From Pseudoneurospora amorphoporcata (taxonomy: Eukaryota; Ascomycota; Sordariomycetes; Sordariales; Sordariaceae): 64,000 nucleotides of DNA. The notes under the pieces were generated by a model. It was not told the origin of the DNA. It did no database searches and was given only the letters and a program-made list of their open reading frames with translations. The DNA lies in the NCBI GenBank assembly GCA_033297205.1, contig MU859162.1, forward strand, positions 1-64,000, given 5' to 3'. This document shows, piece by piece, positions 35,001-47,169 of this stretch. Position 1 is the stretch's first letter. The number at the start of each line of letters is the position of its first letter. A program made the translations under genes and the position numbers.

Positions 35001-38000
35001 ATAAGACAGACTGGAGTCTTTCCTAGAGCCGTTGACCGGGGTTATTACTCCAGAGCTGCTCTGCGTCGTAGTTCGTGACACGACGGAGGTCTTGCGCCCT
35101 CCTTTGCCATAAAGCGATACCGAGCTCTTCCTATTGTCGGGTCCTGATGGCACGGGTGAAACGGAAACGCCGAGGAGTGTGCTAGAAGCCTGACTAGGGC
35201 GTCGCGACGCATCCCCATTAAGGTCGTCCACACTGGGTGTCCGCGAAATGAGCCCGTTCTGCTTGCCATTCGGGAAGGGATACGAGCCCGGTGACGGGCT
35301 AGATTCTCCTGGCGCTTGCGGTGCACGTGATGCAGGCTTGGGGAACTCTGTCAAGATGTTGGAGGATGCATTAAGATGTTCGAGCTTGTTCGCCCACCAA
35401 ATCTCGTTCGGAAGTTTGCGCATGTTATTTCCGTGGACGTCCAACGTGCGGAGCTCCGTTAGGCAGCCGATTTCGGGAGGAAGCTCTCCTAGATGGTTAT
35501 TCGCCATACTGAGGTGATCAAGTCTCTTAAGGTTACCGATTTGGTTTGGTAAGGAGACGAAGTAATTGGAATCGAGTATCAACCTCTCAAGGTTCATAAG
35601 GTTGTCGATTGATTCGTCGATGCTCGCTAACTGGGCATTGGACAGGTTGAGGATCTTGAGGGTGGGAACAGGTGCTTTGACTTCAAACTTGACGATCGGA
35701 TTCGAGTTGAGCTTTAAGCTCCGAAGTCTCTCAAATGACCCACAGAATTTGGAGATCTGGTTGTGATCGGCCGATAAGATCTCCAACCGAGGTAGGTCAG
35801 AAAGGACGTCGATGGTACTGATTTGGTTATATTTGATGTCCAACTCCCGTAGGCTGACGAGGTCCCGCACGCTCTCGGATATGGGCCCGGATAGTCGGTT
35901 GTTGGTGATGACAAACTTCTCGAGGTTTCTCAACTTCTTCAGGTTATCTGGAAGGTTGTTGATCGAATTGAAACTGAGGTCTAGGTCGACGATGGTTTCC
36001 AGTTCACAGATGAACGAAGGGAAGACGTCGAGGAAGTTGGAAGATATATTAAGTGTCCGTAGTGATTTATAGGCTCCAAGGGTTGGGGGAAGATTGCGCA
36101 GACAGTTGTTGGCGAGGTTCAGCTTGAGTAGGCCCGTTAACTTGCTCAGATCGCTCTGATCCAGATCTTGGAGGCGATTGTTTGACACATCTAGGTAGGT
36201 AAGCTTGCTGGCTGTGGCGAAGCTCTTGGGCAAGGCCTGCGCTTCGTTGTTGTTGTATTTGATGTCCCGAAGAGAGGTGCAAGCCTGTATGAAGTCTCTG
36301 GGGACATCTAAGGACAGGTTTCTGGACAGGTTGAGGGATACGATCTCTGATGCCTTGCGGTATAATGGTACTGGGATGGTTATTAGGTTGCGCCCAGACA
36401 AGTCAACGTGATTGAGCTTCTGGTTCCTGAAATTGAGGTCCTGTGAGAGCAGGTGCATGTCGGCCTCCTTCTCCTTGAGGAATACCCATCGACATATGTA
36501 ACTGTTGTCTTCCCGACCAATTTCGTCAATGCCATCCTTTTCTTGGTAACCTATCTGCTGAAATAGTCGCTTTTGTAATCTCAAAGGTTGCTCGGCGCTA
36601 CCCAAGACCCTGAACAAATCGTGCTTCTTGATAAGGAGAGAGTAGCTGTCCTGGGCGCCTGGAGGTAGATACGTCTTTTTCGCCACTCCCATGATAACGT
36701 CCTCAGCTGTCGCAGTCAAGGGCAGAGTCAGCGTAGTCCAGGTGCTATCCGACCTGAAGACGCGAATGTAATAGTTGCTCTTTTTCTCCTTTTCCTCAGT
36801 AGGTTGACGTGAGCCCAATTCTTCACTTTCGAAGGCTTGAGTGGCGAGAGACTTTTTGTTGTCGCGCACTGCCCAACTGTCCGGGGCAGCCCATGCGCCC
36901 TCCGGTTCTGCCGTGATCGGGACGATCATCTTTTCTGATTCGCGCCGCATTGATATGCTGTTGTCCAGGGGAGTCATGGGCTGAGGCTTGGTCAAAATGC
37001 CCTCCATATCATTGAGATTCGTATCGAGGTGATAGACAGTTCCGCCTCCCATGTGCGTGTCAGTGGGCCCAATGTCCTCGTCCATATCGTCTTGGGGTTG
37101 CTTGACAGTGCTCGTTTTCTTGGAGGTGAACAGTTTCGTGGTAAATCCTGGGGCCGTCGTCTGGCGCACATAGCCAGGGCGGACAGGGACCTCTCGGACC
37201 TCTCGTTGCTCGCTAGGTTCCGAACCGTAGACGGATGCTGGGTAGGTGGCTTCGGCGGCGCGGGGAAGGTCCTGTCTCGACGGGCGATGTACAAGAGTGT
37301 GGCTCGAGCCACTCCTAAGGCTTGAGCCATCATCCTTCTCCTTATTGTGCCGGCGGAAGCGACCCAAGAGACCCTTTTTGTGCGACGGAGCTGGAGATGC
37401 TGTTCCATCGGAAATACTGCTGCCTTTGAGTCCCCGCGTCGCCCCTGTCCAACTAGGAGCAGGACTCTGCGCGCGAGATCGGGTGCCCATCATAGTGCTG
37501 GAACCGTGGCGATGGTCCCTCGCGAAGGTTGTTGTCGAATCCTCCCTGCTAAGTGACGGCCTCAGTGTCCTTGGATCCTCGTTACTCTTGTTGTGTTTGT
37601 GGTGACCCGGTAGGTGCACGATGGAGTGACCTGACCGGGCGGAAGACGATGTCTTTGGTGGGTTCTGGGTGCTGTCGATGTATCGTTCGCGATCGGGGCC
37701 AGTGAGACTTGTTCGAACGGGTGCTTCGCCATAGCGAGCGATGTCCTGCGATGCGTGATGCAATGGTTAGTTACGATGAAAGCGGTTACTCGTGTGATTA
37801 TTACACGGAATTGGTAGGTAAGGCAGGCAAGAGGAGTCCAGACAGGAGTAGCGCAGATAGGGGCGGATTTCTCGGGATTGGAGCTGGGCAACAATAACAC
37901 CTCACTAGCAGGCTGTCGTTGTTATTGTTGTATAGAAGATTTCGCAGTCATTGTTCTTGACTCCTTGTTGATGTGGTTGTTGTTGTTGTTGTCAAAACTG

Positions 38001-38403
38001 AAGACGGAAGATAGCAGGAGGGATCATTCTCACCGCCGACATGTTGCAGGAAGCGTCAAACGAACGTTGCGTTTGGAGCAAAGAGTGAGACGGACAGCGC
38101 GGCCATTGCCAATGCTGATCCCACTGCTACTTGCTACTCATCCAATTCGCGATTCCCAAACGGGATAGCTCGGAGTGGAGATAAGAAAGAGAAGGCCTGA
38201 GATAAGACTTGGCGAGGCGTGGGAATGGGGTCAAGCGAGGGTAGTGTAGGGTAGCGTAGGGATAGTACCAAGTAGTACTAGGTACTCCTAGGTTCTCCTA
38301 GGTAGAAAAGAGTACCACCACAACTTGGACATTAAGTACATGCGAGAGGGGAAGAGGAAACTCATGAAGAAGGGGGAGGCAAGAGCAAAGAGGGGAGATT
38401 ACG

Positions 38404-38436
<33 letters not shown>

Positions 38437-40053
38437 ACCAAAATAAGAGAAGGAGCGAGAGAGGCTATACATACGTCGGCTTCTTGGTACAGAAACGGCA
38501 CCACCTCGGGGGCAGGCACTGGGGTTCGCGGTCTCGAGGGCACGGGCGAGGCATCCCTATCTCGTCCGCCAACAGTCGAGACGGAGCCAAAGGTGGACGG
38601 ATGGTGATCGGTGGCATTGGAGTAGTTGCGGTCCCGGTGGGAGCGACCGCTGCCAGGTAGGCTGTAAGAGTGCGATCGGTGCTCCTTCCCCGTGGACATG
38701 GGGCCCGACTGACTCGGCTGGGGCAGGCTAATTTCCGACGAATCTCGGCCAGGCCAATCGTCCCGATCGCCAAAAAACTGCTGGAGCTTCTGCAGCCCGC
38801 CCCGGGTCTTGGAAGTCCGCGACCCTTGGCTGCTCGCCGTTGTCGTGATCGAGGCAATCGACGGTCGCCGCTCATCGTCGCAGTATGCCGAGTCCGGAAA
38901 CTCCATGCTGCCCGCCGACGCCTGCGATGGCCGCGCCGTCATCGGCCGGATCCCCGGCGACAGCTGCGATATTACCGACACATTATCCGTAGAGTCATTG
39001 AAGAAGCTGCCCATGGACACCCCGCCGCCGTTGTTTCCCCCCAAGTACGGCGCGTACTGCCCGAGATTGTTAAAGGCGCCCGACACCGACCCTACAGAGT
39101 GACCCTGCTGGTGGTGGTGGTGGTGGTGGTGGTGGTGGTGTTGTTGCTGACTGTGCGATGACGTTCGACTTCCACCTCCACCGCCCGTGGTATCCAACAT
39201 GGCCGCCATTTCACGACGATATCCCCCCAGTTCGCTCATTCTGTGCTCGCGGATTGACGCATTGGACGGTGTAGTGGGCGAATGTGCCAGGCGCGATGCC
39301 CCCGACGAGCCCCCCGTGGGCGATACTTGCTGCTGCTGTGCTTGTTGCTGCGTCGGCGTCTGCTGCGATTGGTACTGAGAAGGGGATTGAGACTGCGAGT
39401 GATACGATGGAAGCGTGGCCTGTGACACCGAGTGCGACCGCGCTTGCGAATGCGACGACTGCGGCTGCGGCTGCGACGACTCGAAATCTCTCGAAGGCCT
39501 GCCGTAGATGGGCGGAACGACGCATGCACCCGTTAGTTTGAGCTACAAGGAAGATAGGGCAAGAACAGGCTTGACATGCAAATGGGCCATGGGCGCGCGG
39601 AAGGGACGGCAAAAGAAGAACGGGGTTTCCGGATAGTTGCGGTGACAGAACAGGATTGTGCAAGCAAAGACTGGGTAGGTATCCGTATCACAGAACCGCT
39701 CGAGCATCACGAACATCCTCCCCAAGAAAACAACAAACCGCCTCGCTTCGCTTCAACTCGACTCACCTCGCAAATTGGGTGCCGTCATCCGTCTTCAAAC
39801 GCGTCGGCGCGGGCCTGTGCGAACCGTGTGAGGCGGACCGAGACACATTTTGTTTGCCATTGTGGCTGCCACTGCTGGTACTGCTGCCCGCTTGCGGAGG
39901 TGGCGGCGGCGGGGACAGCGGTCGTGTCGTCGAGCTGCCCACGCTGCTGTTCGGCGTCAAGGGAAATGGCTTCGCCGTGATGCTGGATCGTGCGCTGTCG
40001 GTGCCGGAGCCCGTCATGGAGCTGAAGCGGGAGCCGCCCTCATTTCTCGTCAT
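32063..40053 (-). CDS. cr-1: Adenylate cyclase, fungal LRR type (CR-1)
   Basis: It makes cAMP and so controls protein kinase A, conidiation and hyphal growth; loss in N. crassa gives the crisp phenotype. Exons 40053-39767, 39498-38475, 37745-32367 and 32305-32063 join in phase to 2310 residues, close to the ~2300 I recall for N. crassa. In order: a disordered Ser/Gln/Pro-rich N-terminus with a ten-histidine run; a G-alpha-binding segment (GPTDTHMGGGTVYHLDTN, about 660-680); a Ras-association domain (SNYYIRVFRSD, about 759-863); a long leucine-rich-repeat array from about 880, broken by a Ser-rich insert; a PP2C-like domain before residue ~1870; and a class III cyclase domain from ~1899. In the last, DIKNS (Asp1907), KTEGDAF (Asp1950) and NKASRI (2033-2038) are intact. 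Introns are 268, 729 and 61 nt; the 729-nt intron holds a 30-base A run. Confidence 0.96.
38404..38433. repeat. Poly-A tract (30) inside a cr-1 intron
   Basis: Thirty consecutive A bases on the plus strand, hence poly-U in the cr-1 pre-mRNA, about 40 bases downstream of the 5' splice site of the 729-nt intron. Confidence 0.9.
39111..39140. repeat. CAC codon repeat encoding ten histidines in CR-1
   Basis: Ten GTG triplets on the plus strand read as ten CAC (His) codons in cr-1 exon 2. They are flanked by CAG/CAA glutamine codons. Confidence 0.95.
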
Positions 40054-40317
40054 TGTCACCGGCGGAAGGCGAGCGGAACCAAGGTGCCGACTACTAGGAG
40101 ACCAAAGCCATTCCACGTGAGGAGGATGGAGATGGCCAGTGTTTTCAGGTCATGGCCTTGCCCGATGCTAGGATGGCGTAGACGTGTCTGGGCAACGAAG
40201 GATGGGAGGCGTTGAATCCCGACAGCCCGAAGACGTTGCTGGTGATATGCTGGTGTGTTGTTGAGGTGTTCAGCTGAGCTATCTTGTGGGTGGCTTGTCT
40301 AAGTGATTCTAACCGTC

Positions 40318-40347
40318 TTTTTTTTTTTTGGGGAGGGGGGGGGGGGG
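40318..40347. repeat. T12 / G-rich homopolymer tract upstream of cr-1
   Basis: Twelve T are followed by GGGGA and thirteen G on the plus strand, about 265-295 bases before the cr-1 start codon. The minus strand reads C-run then A-run in the likely leader or promoter. Confidence 0.9.
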
Positions 40348-42670
40348 TGTGCAGCGAATCGGAAATGGATCAGATGTCAATGTTCACCAGCAGGTGAGTG
40401 GGCGTAGAGGTAGGTGAGTGGTCACTGGCGTACCGAGAAAGGCAATGGAGAGCATGGGCGGGTGGACGGCGGACCGGGGGTGGTGGGTAAGAAAATAGGT
40501 GCCGATGCTTGGTCCACCATCAGAAACTCGACAATATGTCCGGTCCTCATCACTACTTCTAGTGGTCGGGATTTGGGGCTCAGTGCTTCAGCAGCATTTG
40601 ACGAGCGATCGGTCCCATAGCAAAGTCTGTAAAAGTGCCTCAAAATAAGCCCGAGGTACTCGGGTTTCTTGACCGAAGTCGCTATGGTCGTGCAACGGTC
40701 CTGGAGAGCATCACAAACACTGCCTTCGTCCATATGAGTGAGGTACCGAGCCTTCGTGTGAGCCGCGTAACAAGCCGGTATAGGTCCGAAAGGTCCCCGG
40801 GCGGAAATATTGCCCATTACAGACATGAGAAAGAAATGGGGGCTGACGAGCAAGTGTGAATATGGAGAGTTTACACTGTCCCTCTGGTCGTTGAACTTGA
40901 GGTTGGTTTCCAGCCCCGCGGCCTTCTCTCGGATTCCCAGTTGTTGATAAGGTCAAAAAAAAAAGTTGGCTGGGGTTTGTTAAGCCTTGGTCTATCAGAG
41001 CCTCTTCAAGTAAAAAGTTTCAATTGCTCTTGAGCGTACTTTTCATTTTGTGGTTTACATGACTTCAAGCCGATATGTTTCCAGTTACCTATGTAAAGCA
41101 GACATACTTCCACGGCATATGTACAGCCGGTTCGGGCTTGTACCACCACTCCCCCTCATGCCATCTCGCCCTCTCTAGAGGTACGGATTGAGCTTCCCGT
41201 CGGCAGTGCATCAGCCGGTTGCTGTGCGCCAAAGCACCCCAAAAAACTAGTACACCCATGTCCAGTCGGTCGGGTGTCAGTGTCAGGGCACGGATGGTGG
41301 GCACATCGGTGAGCCGCAGTGTACATCGATTTGCAGGGGCCAGGCCAGCATCAACTCCGCTTGGGGGGTGTATGCCCCGCAACACCCTGTCGGCGTCTCA
41401 AAGGACTCAACTTGAGGTCGCCCTTGTAGTGTAAAGCTCACGATGATGTCCCTAGTTGTTTTCAACTTTGAAGTTGACATTTTTAGTCTATGGGTGTCTT
41501 AAACCGCTCGACGTTGCTGTATGGGTGCTCGAAAGTGCTTACTTGATAGACTGTAGCTCAAGAGCTGTAGGAGCCATGCAATGCCCACTGCTTCGAGGAT
41601 CGTCCCCGGCCGGCCCCCGTTTAGGTAACGAGGTGCGAGCGTCCACGTTCGCCGTCGCTCGGTACCTCTAGAACCCCCGTAAAATAAGCGACCTTGCCCC
41701 CGGGCACCTTATCATTAGCCCGCGGTTCAAAATAGCTACACTACCCGAACACGTGTAGTGACGGGGTGCCCTCTGATTTACGCTAACGTTTAATAATCGT
41801 AGTAGGTAGCTACCTCTAGGCTGTCCGTTGCTGGGTAGCGGGATTGACGCCGTTCGTACCGCATCCCATCTTCTTGGTGACTTTCCATCTTTTAATCATC
41901 TCTTACACAACTTGGGAGATGCTCGCTATGAAAGCCGTGCCAACCCGATCTGTAGCTTTACGCCAGTTCTTAGACATCTGAACACCTAGTCCACGCTTTT
42001 GACACACAATGAGAGGAGGGGCTTTCGCTCGAGTTGGCGTCCCGTGATTCGATCTGACGATGGACCCGATGAATGGGCTCGCTTCCCGTGTCTCGCCACA
42101 GGTAGCCACGTTCGTCAGAATGGGTCGGTCTATCTGAGCGGAGGGGGTGGCAGACCGCTAGTCCATGGCTTTCTGTTCACTAACAGACAAACGAAGACAC
42201 AACTTGGATAACGAGGGGCGTGTGAACATGTTCCAAGTTCATGGACTTAAAGCGGCTTAAATGCCCGCAAAGACAACTCCACCAAGAACAAACAGCTGTC
42301 AGTGACTCGGAACATCTACCGAGCTAGAGGGGAAACAATGCCTGGCCGTTTCGTCTCGAGTGCATGGGGAGGGACGAATATTTCGACCCCGTCAACGTTC
42401 GCAGATCATGTTTTAAGGATCGTAGCTTCGATAGTTTCATATAGGTTGGTAGTGCCGCGATAGCGGAGCAGTCTGATCTCGATATGTGACTTCGCATGTT
42501 TCTATCCTGAAACAAATGGAAGCCCCTACAAACAGACGATGTTTCTTCTATAGAATTTCATTCTAGCCAGCAGGAACTGAGAATGTTTTGTGAAGCGGAC
42601 AGGGGCTTGGGGACAATAACACCAACGTAAGTCCATGGACAGGAGAAAGACTTAAAATATCAAGTAGAGG

Positions 42671-42694
42671 AAAAAAAAAAGGGGGGGGGGGGGG
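42671..42694. repeat. A10 followed by G14
   Basis: Ten A followed by fourteen G on the plus strand, about 170-195 bases past the RTC4 stop codon. Confidence 0.9.
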
Positions 42695-42866
42695 ACTGCG
42701 AGGGTTCACATATGTTCCGTCTACGCCTTCCAGTATATGCCATGTGAACATCGGCGCGCTTGAGTCGCATCGGCAGTACTCCCGACGCCTAACAAAAACC
42801 CTTCAGGTTAAGAGCTTTAGTGACTGATATTTCTCAAGCGGGCTCCCAAGGAACGGGCGTTGACCA

Positions 42867-45041
42867 TTAAAGATCTCCGAGCTCCGAATCCGTATCCAAT
42901 AGACTGGATAGTGAAGACGACGATGAGAGCTTGTCGCCATCCTCCTCATCCTTGATGCGACTGACACCATTGCCGTTAGACTTGATATCTTCGCCATTTT
43001 GCTGTGCACCATTTTGATCTTCGGACTTGACCTTATCATTGTCCTCGATGTGAATGGTATCATAATCACTGCGCTTGGTCTCTTCGTCCTCTTGCTTTGC
43101 AACGCTCTGGTCCTCGAACTTGGGCTTATCCTGGTCCTCATGTTTCAACTTGCTCTCACGCTCGTATCTGAGATGAGCCTCGTCTTCGTCTCTGAGTTCC
43201 AAATCATCGTTTTGACTTTCGTCATCTTCTTCGTCCTCATACAAGACGTGATCTGCATCTTCCTCGTTCAGAAGCTCTCCCACCCATACGCTGTCCGTCA
43301 TGATATTCCTTGCCTCTTCCTCTGTCACTTTCTGATCGTTATTCGCCTTATCTTCGATGATCAGCCGTACCGCCAACTCTGGGACCAACACTGATTGTAC
43401 GTAAGCCGTATGGCCACGCTTCGAAACCAGGCGATCTTGTACTGCTCTCTTCCGTAACTCTGAAGAAAACTTGTTGACGAGATGTTCCGACATAATCCGC
43501 AGGCCACGCATGCCGTAGTATCCAGGTGTCAGATTGGCATCGGATTTCATCAGAGTCTTGTTCTGACCTGACTTGATTTTGTCGCTGAAGACGTTGGCGT
43601 AGTAGGATTTACCGCCGTTGAGAATGGAGCGAAGAAAGTCATATTGCTTCTTTATTCGCTTGTCCAGCACGGTCCAATCAATATCCGGATACCCTCTATT
43701 TTCCCATTCCTTCTTGGCCGAGTGCCTTTTGTGAGACTGGCAGAATTGTTGTCCTTGGTGCAGAGTCATTCTAGTACGCCTCGCTTTAAGCTCTTCTTTG
43801 AAGGGCTCGTCGAGTTCCTCGTCACACATTGGGCAGAGGACAGCTCGCGAAGTGTCAAATGTAGAGTCGAGGCTCGAAAGAGGCGAATCTGGTGATCCGG
43901 GCATCGTGGTATCTGATGCTGCGCGCTCCGGTGTCTCGTCGTCTTCCAAGTCATGGACATATGACATATCCCCCGCCTCCTGAGAGCGCTTGCGTGGTGG
44001 CTTCGCCCGCCTTATTTTTGCCTTTTCCATGGGCTTCTTCGTGGGCGAGACCTGGTCTCCTGATGACGCATTGAATAACGGCGGAATGCGGAGTTTGGGA
44101 CTGGGACCTTCATGTATCTCGGTTTCTTTCTCTGGCTTTACCCCTGTGGATGTTTTAGTCGATGTGGTGCGAGTTTGTTGCTTTTGGGCTGCAATATGCT
44201 TCTTATTCGAAATCAGGGGATAGGGTTTCCCCGCTGATGCTTTGGCCTTGCTTTGATATGGTGTCTTGCCTCCGTATCCTGACAACTTCTTAAGGGCCCC
44301 CCATTGCCTCTCCATTATAGTGTCCATATCGGTCTTAAAGTGCGTACCCAGCTCCTCACTCTTATGTGTCCGAGTCTTCGTCTTCTTCTGAGGTTGCGGG
44401 TCCTCGATGTCATCGTCGCTCCGGCCACCCAGTGATCGCTTCCTACTAGCCGACGCACGCGTGTTCTTTTTTTCATAGCCAGATCCATCTATTGCCGTAC
44501 CGGATACAGCCTCGTCCTCAGATGTGGTGATCTTATCACCATTCATAGCTGACAAAGCAGTCTTCTTTTTCGGTTGGCCTGCGACGATGGTCGGTTGAAT
44601 ATGTCCCCTATGGGATAACGGGTCGTCGTCGTCGTCACTGCTGCTCATAGGAGGGTCATCATCGTTGACAATGTTTTTAGACTTCGCGATGTCTCTGGTG
44701 ACTGGATCGTGACCATTGTCGCTATATGACTGAAACCTTGGGACATACATATCCTGAGGCTTCTCCACTGCCGAATAATCCTCCTCGTCGCGGAGGGTTT
44801 TCGAAAACTGGGGAATAAACGTATCGTTGCTTTTCTCGGATACTGAATTGTCGACGTCGCTGGCTGATGGTCTGAGCCTGGGGCCCGGTACGTCCGCGGC
44901 AAGCGTGTCTTCGGAAAACATTGGCCTGCTCTCGGAAACCGCAGGCTTTTTAAATACCGTGTGGAGTGTATCAACTTGTTGGTACCTACTCAGTCCAGCA
45001 CGTCGGGGGGGTTGAGCTTGGACGTTGTTCGTACCAACCAT
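42867..45041 (-). CDS. rtc4: RTC4-like protein (restriction of telomere capping protein 4)
   Basis: Named after yeast Rtc4, found in a screen for genes affecting cdc13 telomere-capping defects; the molecular role is unknown. A single 724-residue exon. The first ~390 residues are low-complexity, acidic and lysine-rich, with basic runs like nuclear localisation signals (PRKRSQE, PQPQKKTKTR). The RTC4-like domain begins at about residue 400 with LCPMCDEELDEPF, a CxxC pair typical of the family. HQGQQFCQSHKRH and DWTVLDKRIKKQYDFL follow, then PGYYGMRGLRIM and VLVPELAVRLI. A very acidic C-terminal tail (EDEEDDESQNDD) ends the protein. It is divergent with dynamitin, 718 bases away. The start at 45041 is the first ATG of the frame. 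Confidence 0.85.
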   Translation of the reverse strand: MVGTNNVQAQPPRRAGLSRYQQVDTLHTVFKKPAVSESRPMFSEDTLAADVPGPRLRPSASDVDNSVSEKSNDTFIPQFSKTLRDEEDYSAVEKPQDMYVPRFQSYSDNGHDPVTRDIAKSKNIVNDDDPPMSSSDDDDDPLSHRGHIQPTIVAGQPKKKTALSAMNGDKITTSEDEAVSGTAIDGSGYEKKNTRASASRKRSLGGRSDDDIEDPQPQKKTKTRTHKSEELGTHFKTDMDTIMERQWGALKKLSGYGGKTPYQSKAKASAGKPYPLISNKKHIAAQKQQTRTTSTKTSTGVKPEKETEIHEGPSPKLRIPPLFNASSGDQVSPTKKPMEKAKIRRAKPPRKRSQEAGDMSYVHDLEDDETPERAASDTTMPGSPDSPLSSLDSTFDTSRAVLCPMCDEELDEPFKEELKARRTRMTLHQGQQFCQSHKRHSAKKEWENRGYPDIDWTVLDKRIKKQYDFLRSILNGGKSYYANVFSDKIKSGQNKTLMKSDANLTPGYYGMRGLRIMSEHLVNKFSSELRKRAVQDRLVSKRGHTAYVQSVLVPELAVRLIIEDKANNDQKVTEEEARNIMTDSVWVGELLNEEDADHVLYEDEEDDESQNDDLELRDEDEAHLRYERESKLKHEDQDKPKFEDQSVAKQEDEETKRSDYDTIHIEDNDKVKSEDQNGAQQNGEDIKSNGNGVSRIKDEEDGDKLSSSSSLSSLLDTDSELGDL

Positions 45042-45759
45042 AACGATCGTGGGAAAATCGGCCTCTTGCTCGTTCTTGGGACAGTTTGCTCAAGACTGCA
45101 AGCTGATTGTTGCAGGACTCTTCACGTTGGTTCAAGCTCAATGATGACCGATTCTGGATCGTTCGGTGTAGAACTGGCTGTGGGAAAGCGCAAGAGGTTT
45201 TGCGGTGGATAGCAGAGGTGAATGGATGCTGGATGATTTCCGAGTGCCTGCAGGAATGACCCTGCATATAACCTGCGCCATGGTCGTTAGTTTTAAGATT
45301 GACGAAGTGGAATGGCATGAAAAGGCATATACCTACCTACCCAGCTACTGAGCTAGGTGATTTATAAATCGTTCACCTGCATCTCACTTGACGTTTTTCG
45401 AACAGAGAACGCGACGATGTATCACTGATGCATCACAAGCCAAGCGGGATAAGTCGAGGACTGGACGGAGACGCGTCCCCTCTCTCCCGTCGTGTAATTG
45501 GCGGGATCGTGGGGCGGCTCCGCTCCTGCCCCCCTGTCAACTGGACGTGCATGATAGACGGCCAGGCGGCGCAAACAACACCCGACTTGAACTTCGTCGT
45601 AGGTACCTGCTAGCTCCAGAACAACAAAAGCCAGAACCACCTACATTCGTGCACGAGAACGACGACTTGATCCGACGTCGATTTAGGCCAATTTCTCGAG
45701 TAACAGGGACCAGCTCTCGAGAACCTCAGAACTCGTGGCACATAGACCAATCGACACAG
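45042..45759. other. Divergent promoter region, RTC4 / dynamitin
   Basis: About 720 bases shared between two genes pointing apart. No gene is seen inside; small overlapping frames have no domain. Confidence 0.45.
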
Positions 45760-47169
45760 ATGGCGTCCAGCCGAAAGTATGCTGCGCTGCCGGACCTAGT
45801 AAGCCCACCTATTACTGAAGCTCAGCAAACAACCTTGTCGCTAACCACACCGCAACCCAGGATTCCGCGCCAGATATCTACGAAACACCAGAACTCACTG
45901 ACGACAATTCCACAGTTCCGGTGAGCTGACTCACAGCTGTTCCATGCGGCGCAAAACTGACCATGTCCTAAGCCTACAACTGTGAGGTCACCCTCCGACA
46001 ACGAGTTCGAGGAGGAAGAGGGTGATTCTGCCGCCATCTCCCGATCACGTCTCCGGATTGATGAGGCCCGTTCGAGGTTCATGCCTGCTGCGGTAGACGC
46101 CAGCGACGTCGACTTTTCAGACCGCCTCAACAGCAAGAGGAAGTCTTACAAGACAGCAAGTCGGCGGCAACGGATTTTAGAAGATGGCACTGAGGAGCTG
46201 GGCGACCTAAGCGATGAGGATGACGCAGAAAACCTGGCAAGAAAGCTTGCGCGGCTAAAGCGCGAAATCGAGGAAGCCAAGGAGGAGTACGAGAAGCAGA
46301 AGGCAGCGTCAGAGCAACCCAAAGCAGAGGCAGTGGGTCAGGACGAGGAGGAACTCGAATCCCTGAGCAGGACCTTGGATGAGATGTCAAAGCTCGATGA
46401 CTTGCTTGCGCCTAGAACTACTGTGGCAGGGCCAACAAAGTCTGTTCGCATCGATGAGGGCCCGTTGGAAGCGACAGAAGGCTCCGCGAGCTACACCGTT
46501 ACTTATGCGCCAACCTATGAGGAGACACATGCGCTAGCAAAGGCAGCCGACTTTGACCACCGGCTCGTCATTCTGGAGAAGGCCCTGGGGGTTGGGTCTC
46601 CAGAGATGCCAGAGTTCGACTCGAACGGTCTGCCGAGAGCGATACTACCCATTCTGGAGACTCTACATAGTCAAGTCAAGACCTTGTCCGAGGCCTCGAC
46701 GTCCTCTTTGGACAGCATCACTCGCAGAGTTCGAACCTTGGCACAGGAGGCTGAAAGTCTTGAGAAGGCGCGCAAGAATGCCAAGGCAGCTCAGGAGGCG
46801 CTTGCATCGACGGGCGCGACGCCAGTGGTGGATCCAACCGCGGCCGAAGACTCGGAGCTGACGACCAAGATCAACGCCCTCTACGGGACCATCCCAACGA
46901 TCGAGAACCTGACGCCTTTATTACCCCCTCTACTGGACCGCCTAAGGTCTCTAAGGGTGATTCATGCCGATGCCGCCACAGCTTCGGAGACGCTGGCACG
47001 TTTGGAAGCAAAGCAGGCGGATATGGCGGGTGATATTCAACAATGGAGGGAAGGCCTGGAAAAGGTTGAGACAGCCATGAAGGATGGAGACGCTGCCATG
47101 GTTAAGAACATGGACGTTATGTCGGGCTGGATCAAGGAGCTGGAGGCGAAGATGGCGAAGCTGAACTGA
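45760..47169 (+). CDS. Dynactin subunit 2 (p50, dynamitin)
   Basis: Dynamitin forms the shoulder of dynactin, linking the p150 arm to the Arp1 filament so that dynein can move nuclei and vesicles along microtubules. Three exons, 45760-45798, 45861-45920 and 45973-47169, give 431 residues; the first two are only 13 and 20 codons. The N-terminus reads MASSRKYAALPDLDSAPDIY then ETPELTDDNS, the conserved dynamitin signature that binds Arp1. The rest is acidic and then strongly helical, with long coiled coils (ARKLARLKREIEEAKEEYEK; later LARLEAKQADMAGDI). Introns are 62 and 52 nt; the second ends at an AAG acceptor after a CTGAC branch, chosen because it alone keeps the frame. Neurospora dynactin mutants have 'ropy' hyphae; I do not assign a ro number. 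Confidence 0.9.

Larger units (their letters stand above)
40054..42866. other. cr-1 upstream region
   Basis: About 2.8 kb with no supported gene. It should contain the adenylate cyclase promoter and the 3' untranslated region of RTC4. T12 followed by G-rich sequence lies at 40318-40347, and A10 followed by G14 at 42671-42694. Short minus-strand frames near 41900-42110 look protein-like but match nothing I know. Confidence 0.45.

Noticed and set aside
41903..42109. Minus-strand frame with protein-like composition in the cr-1 upstream region
   Set aside because: Sixty-eight codons, no ATG of good context, no match to any family I know, and stops on both sides. A fragment of a lost element cannot be excluded, but nothing supports it.
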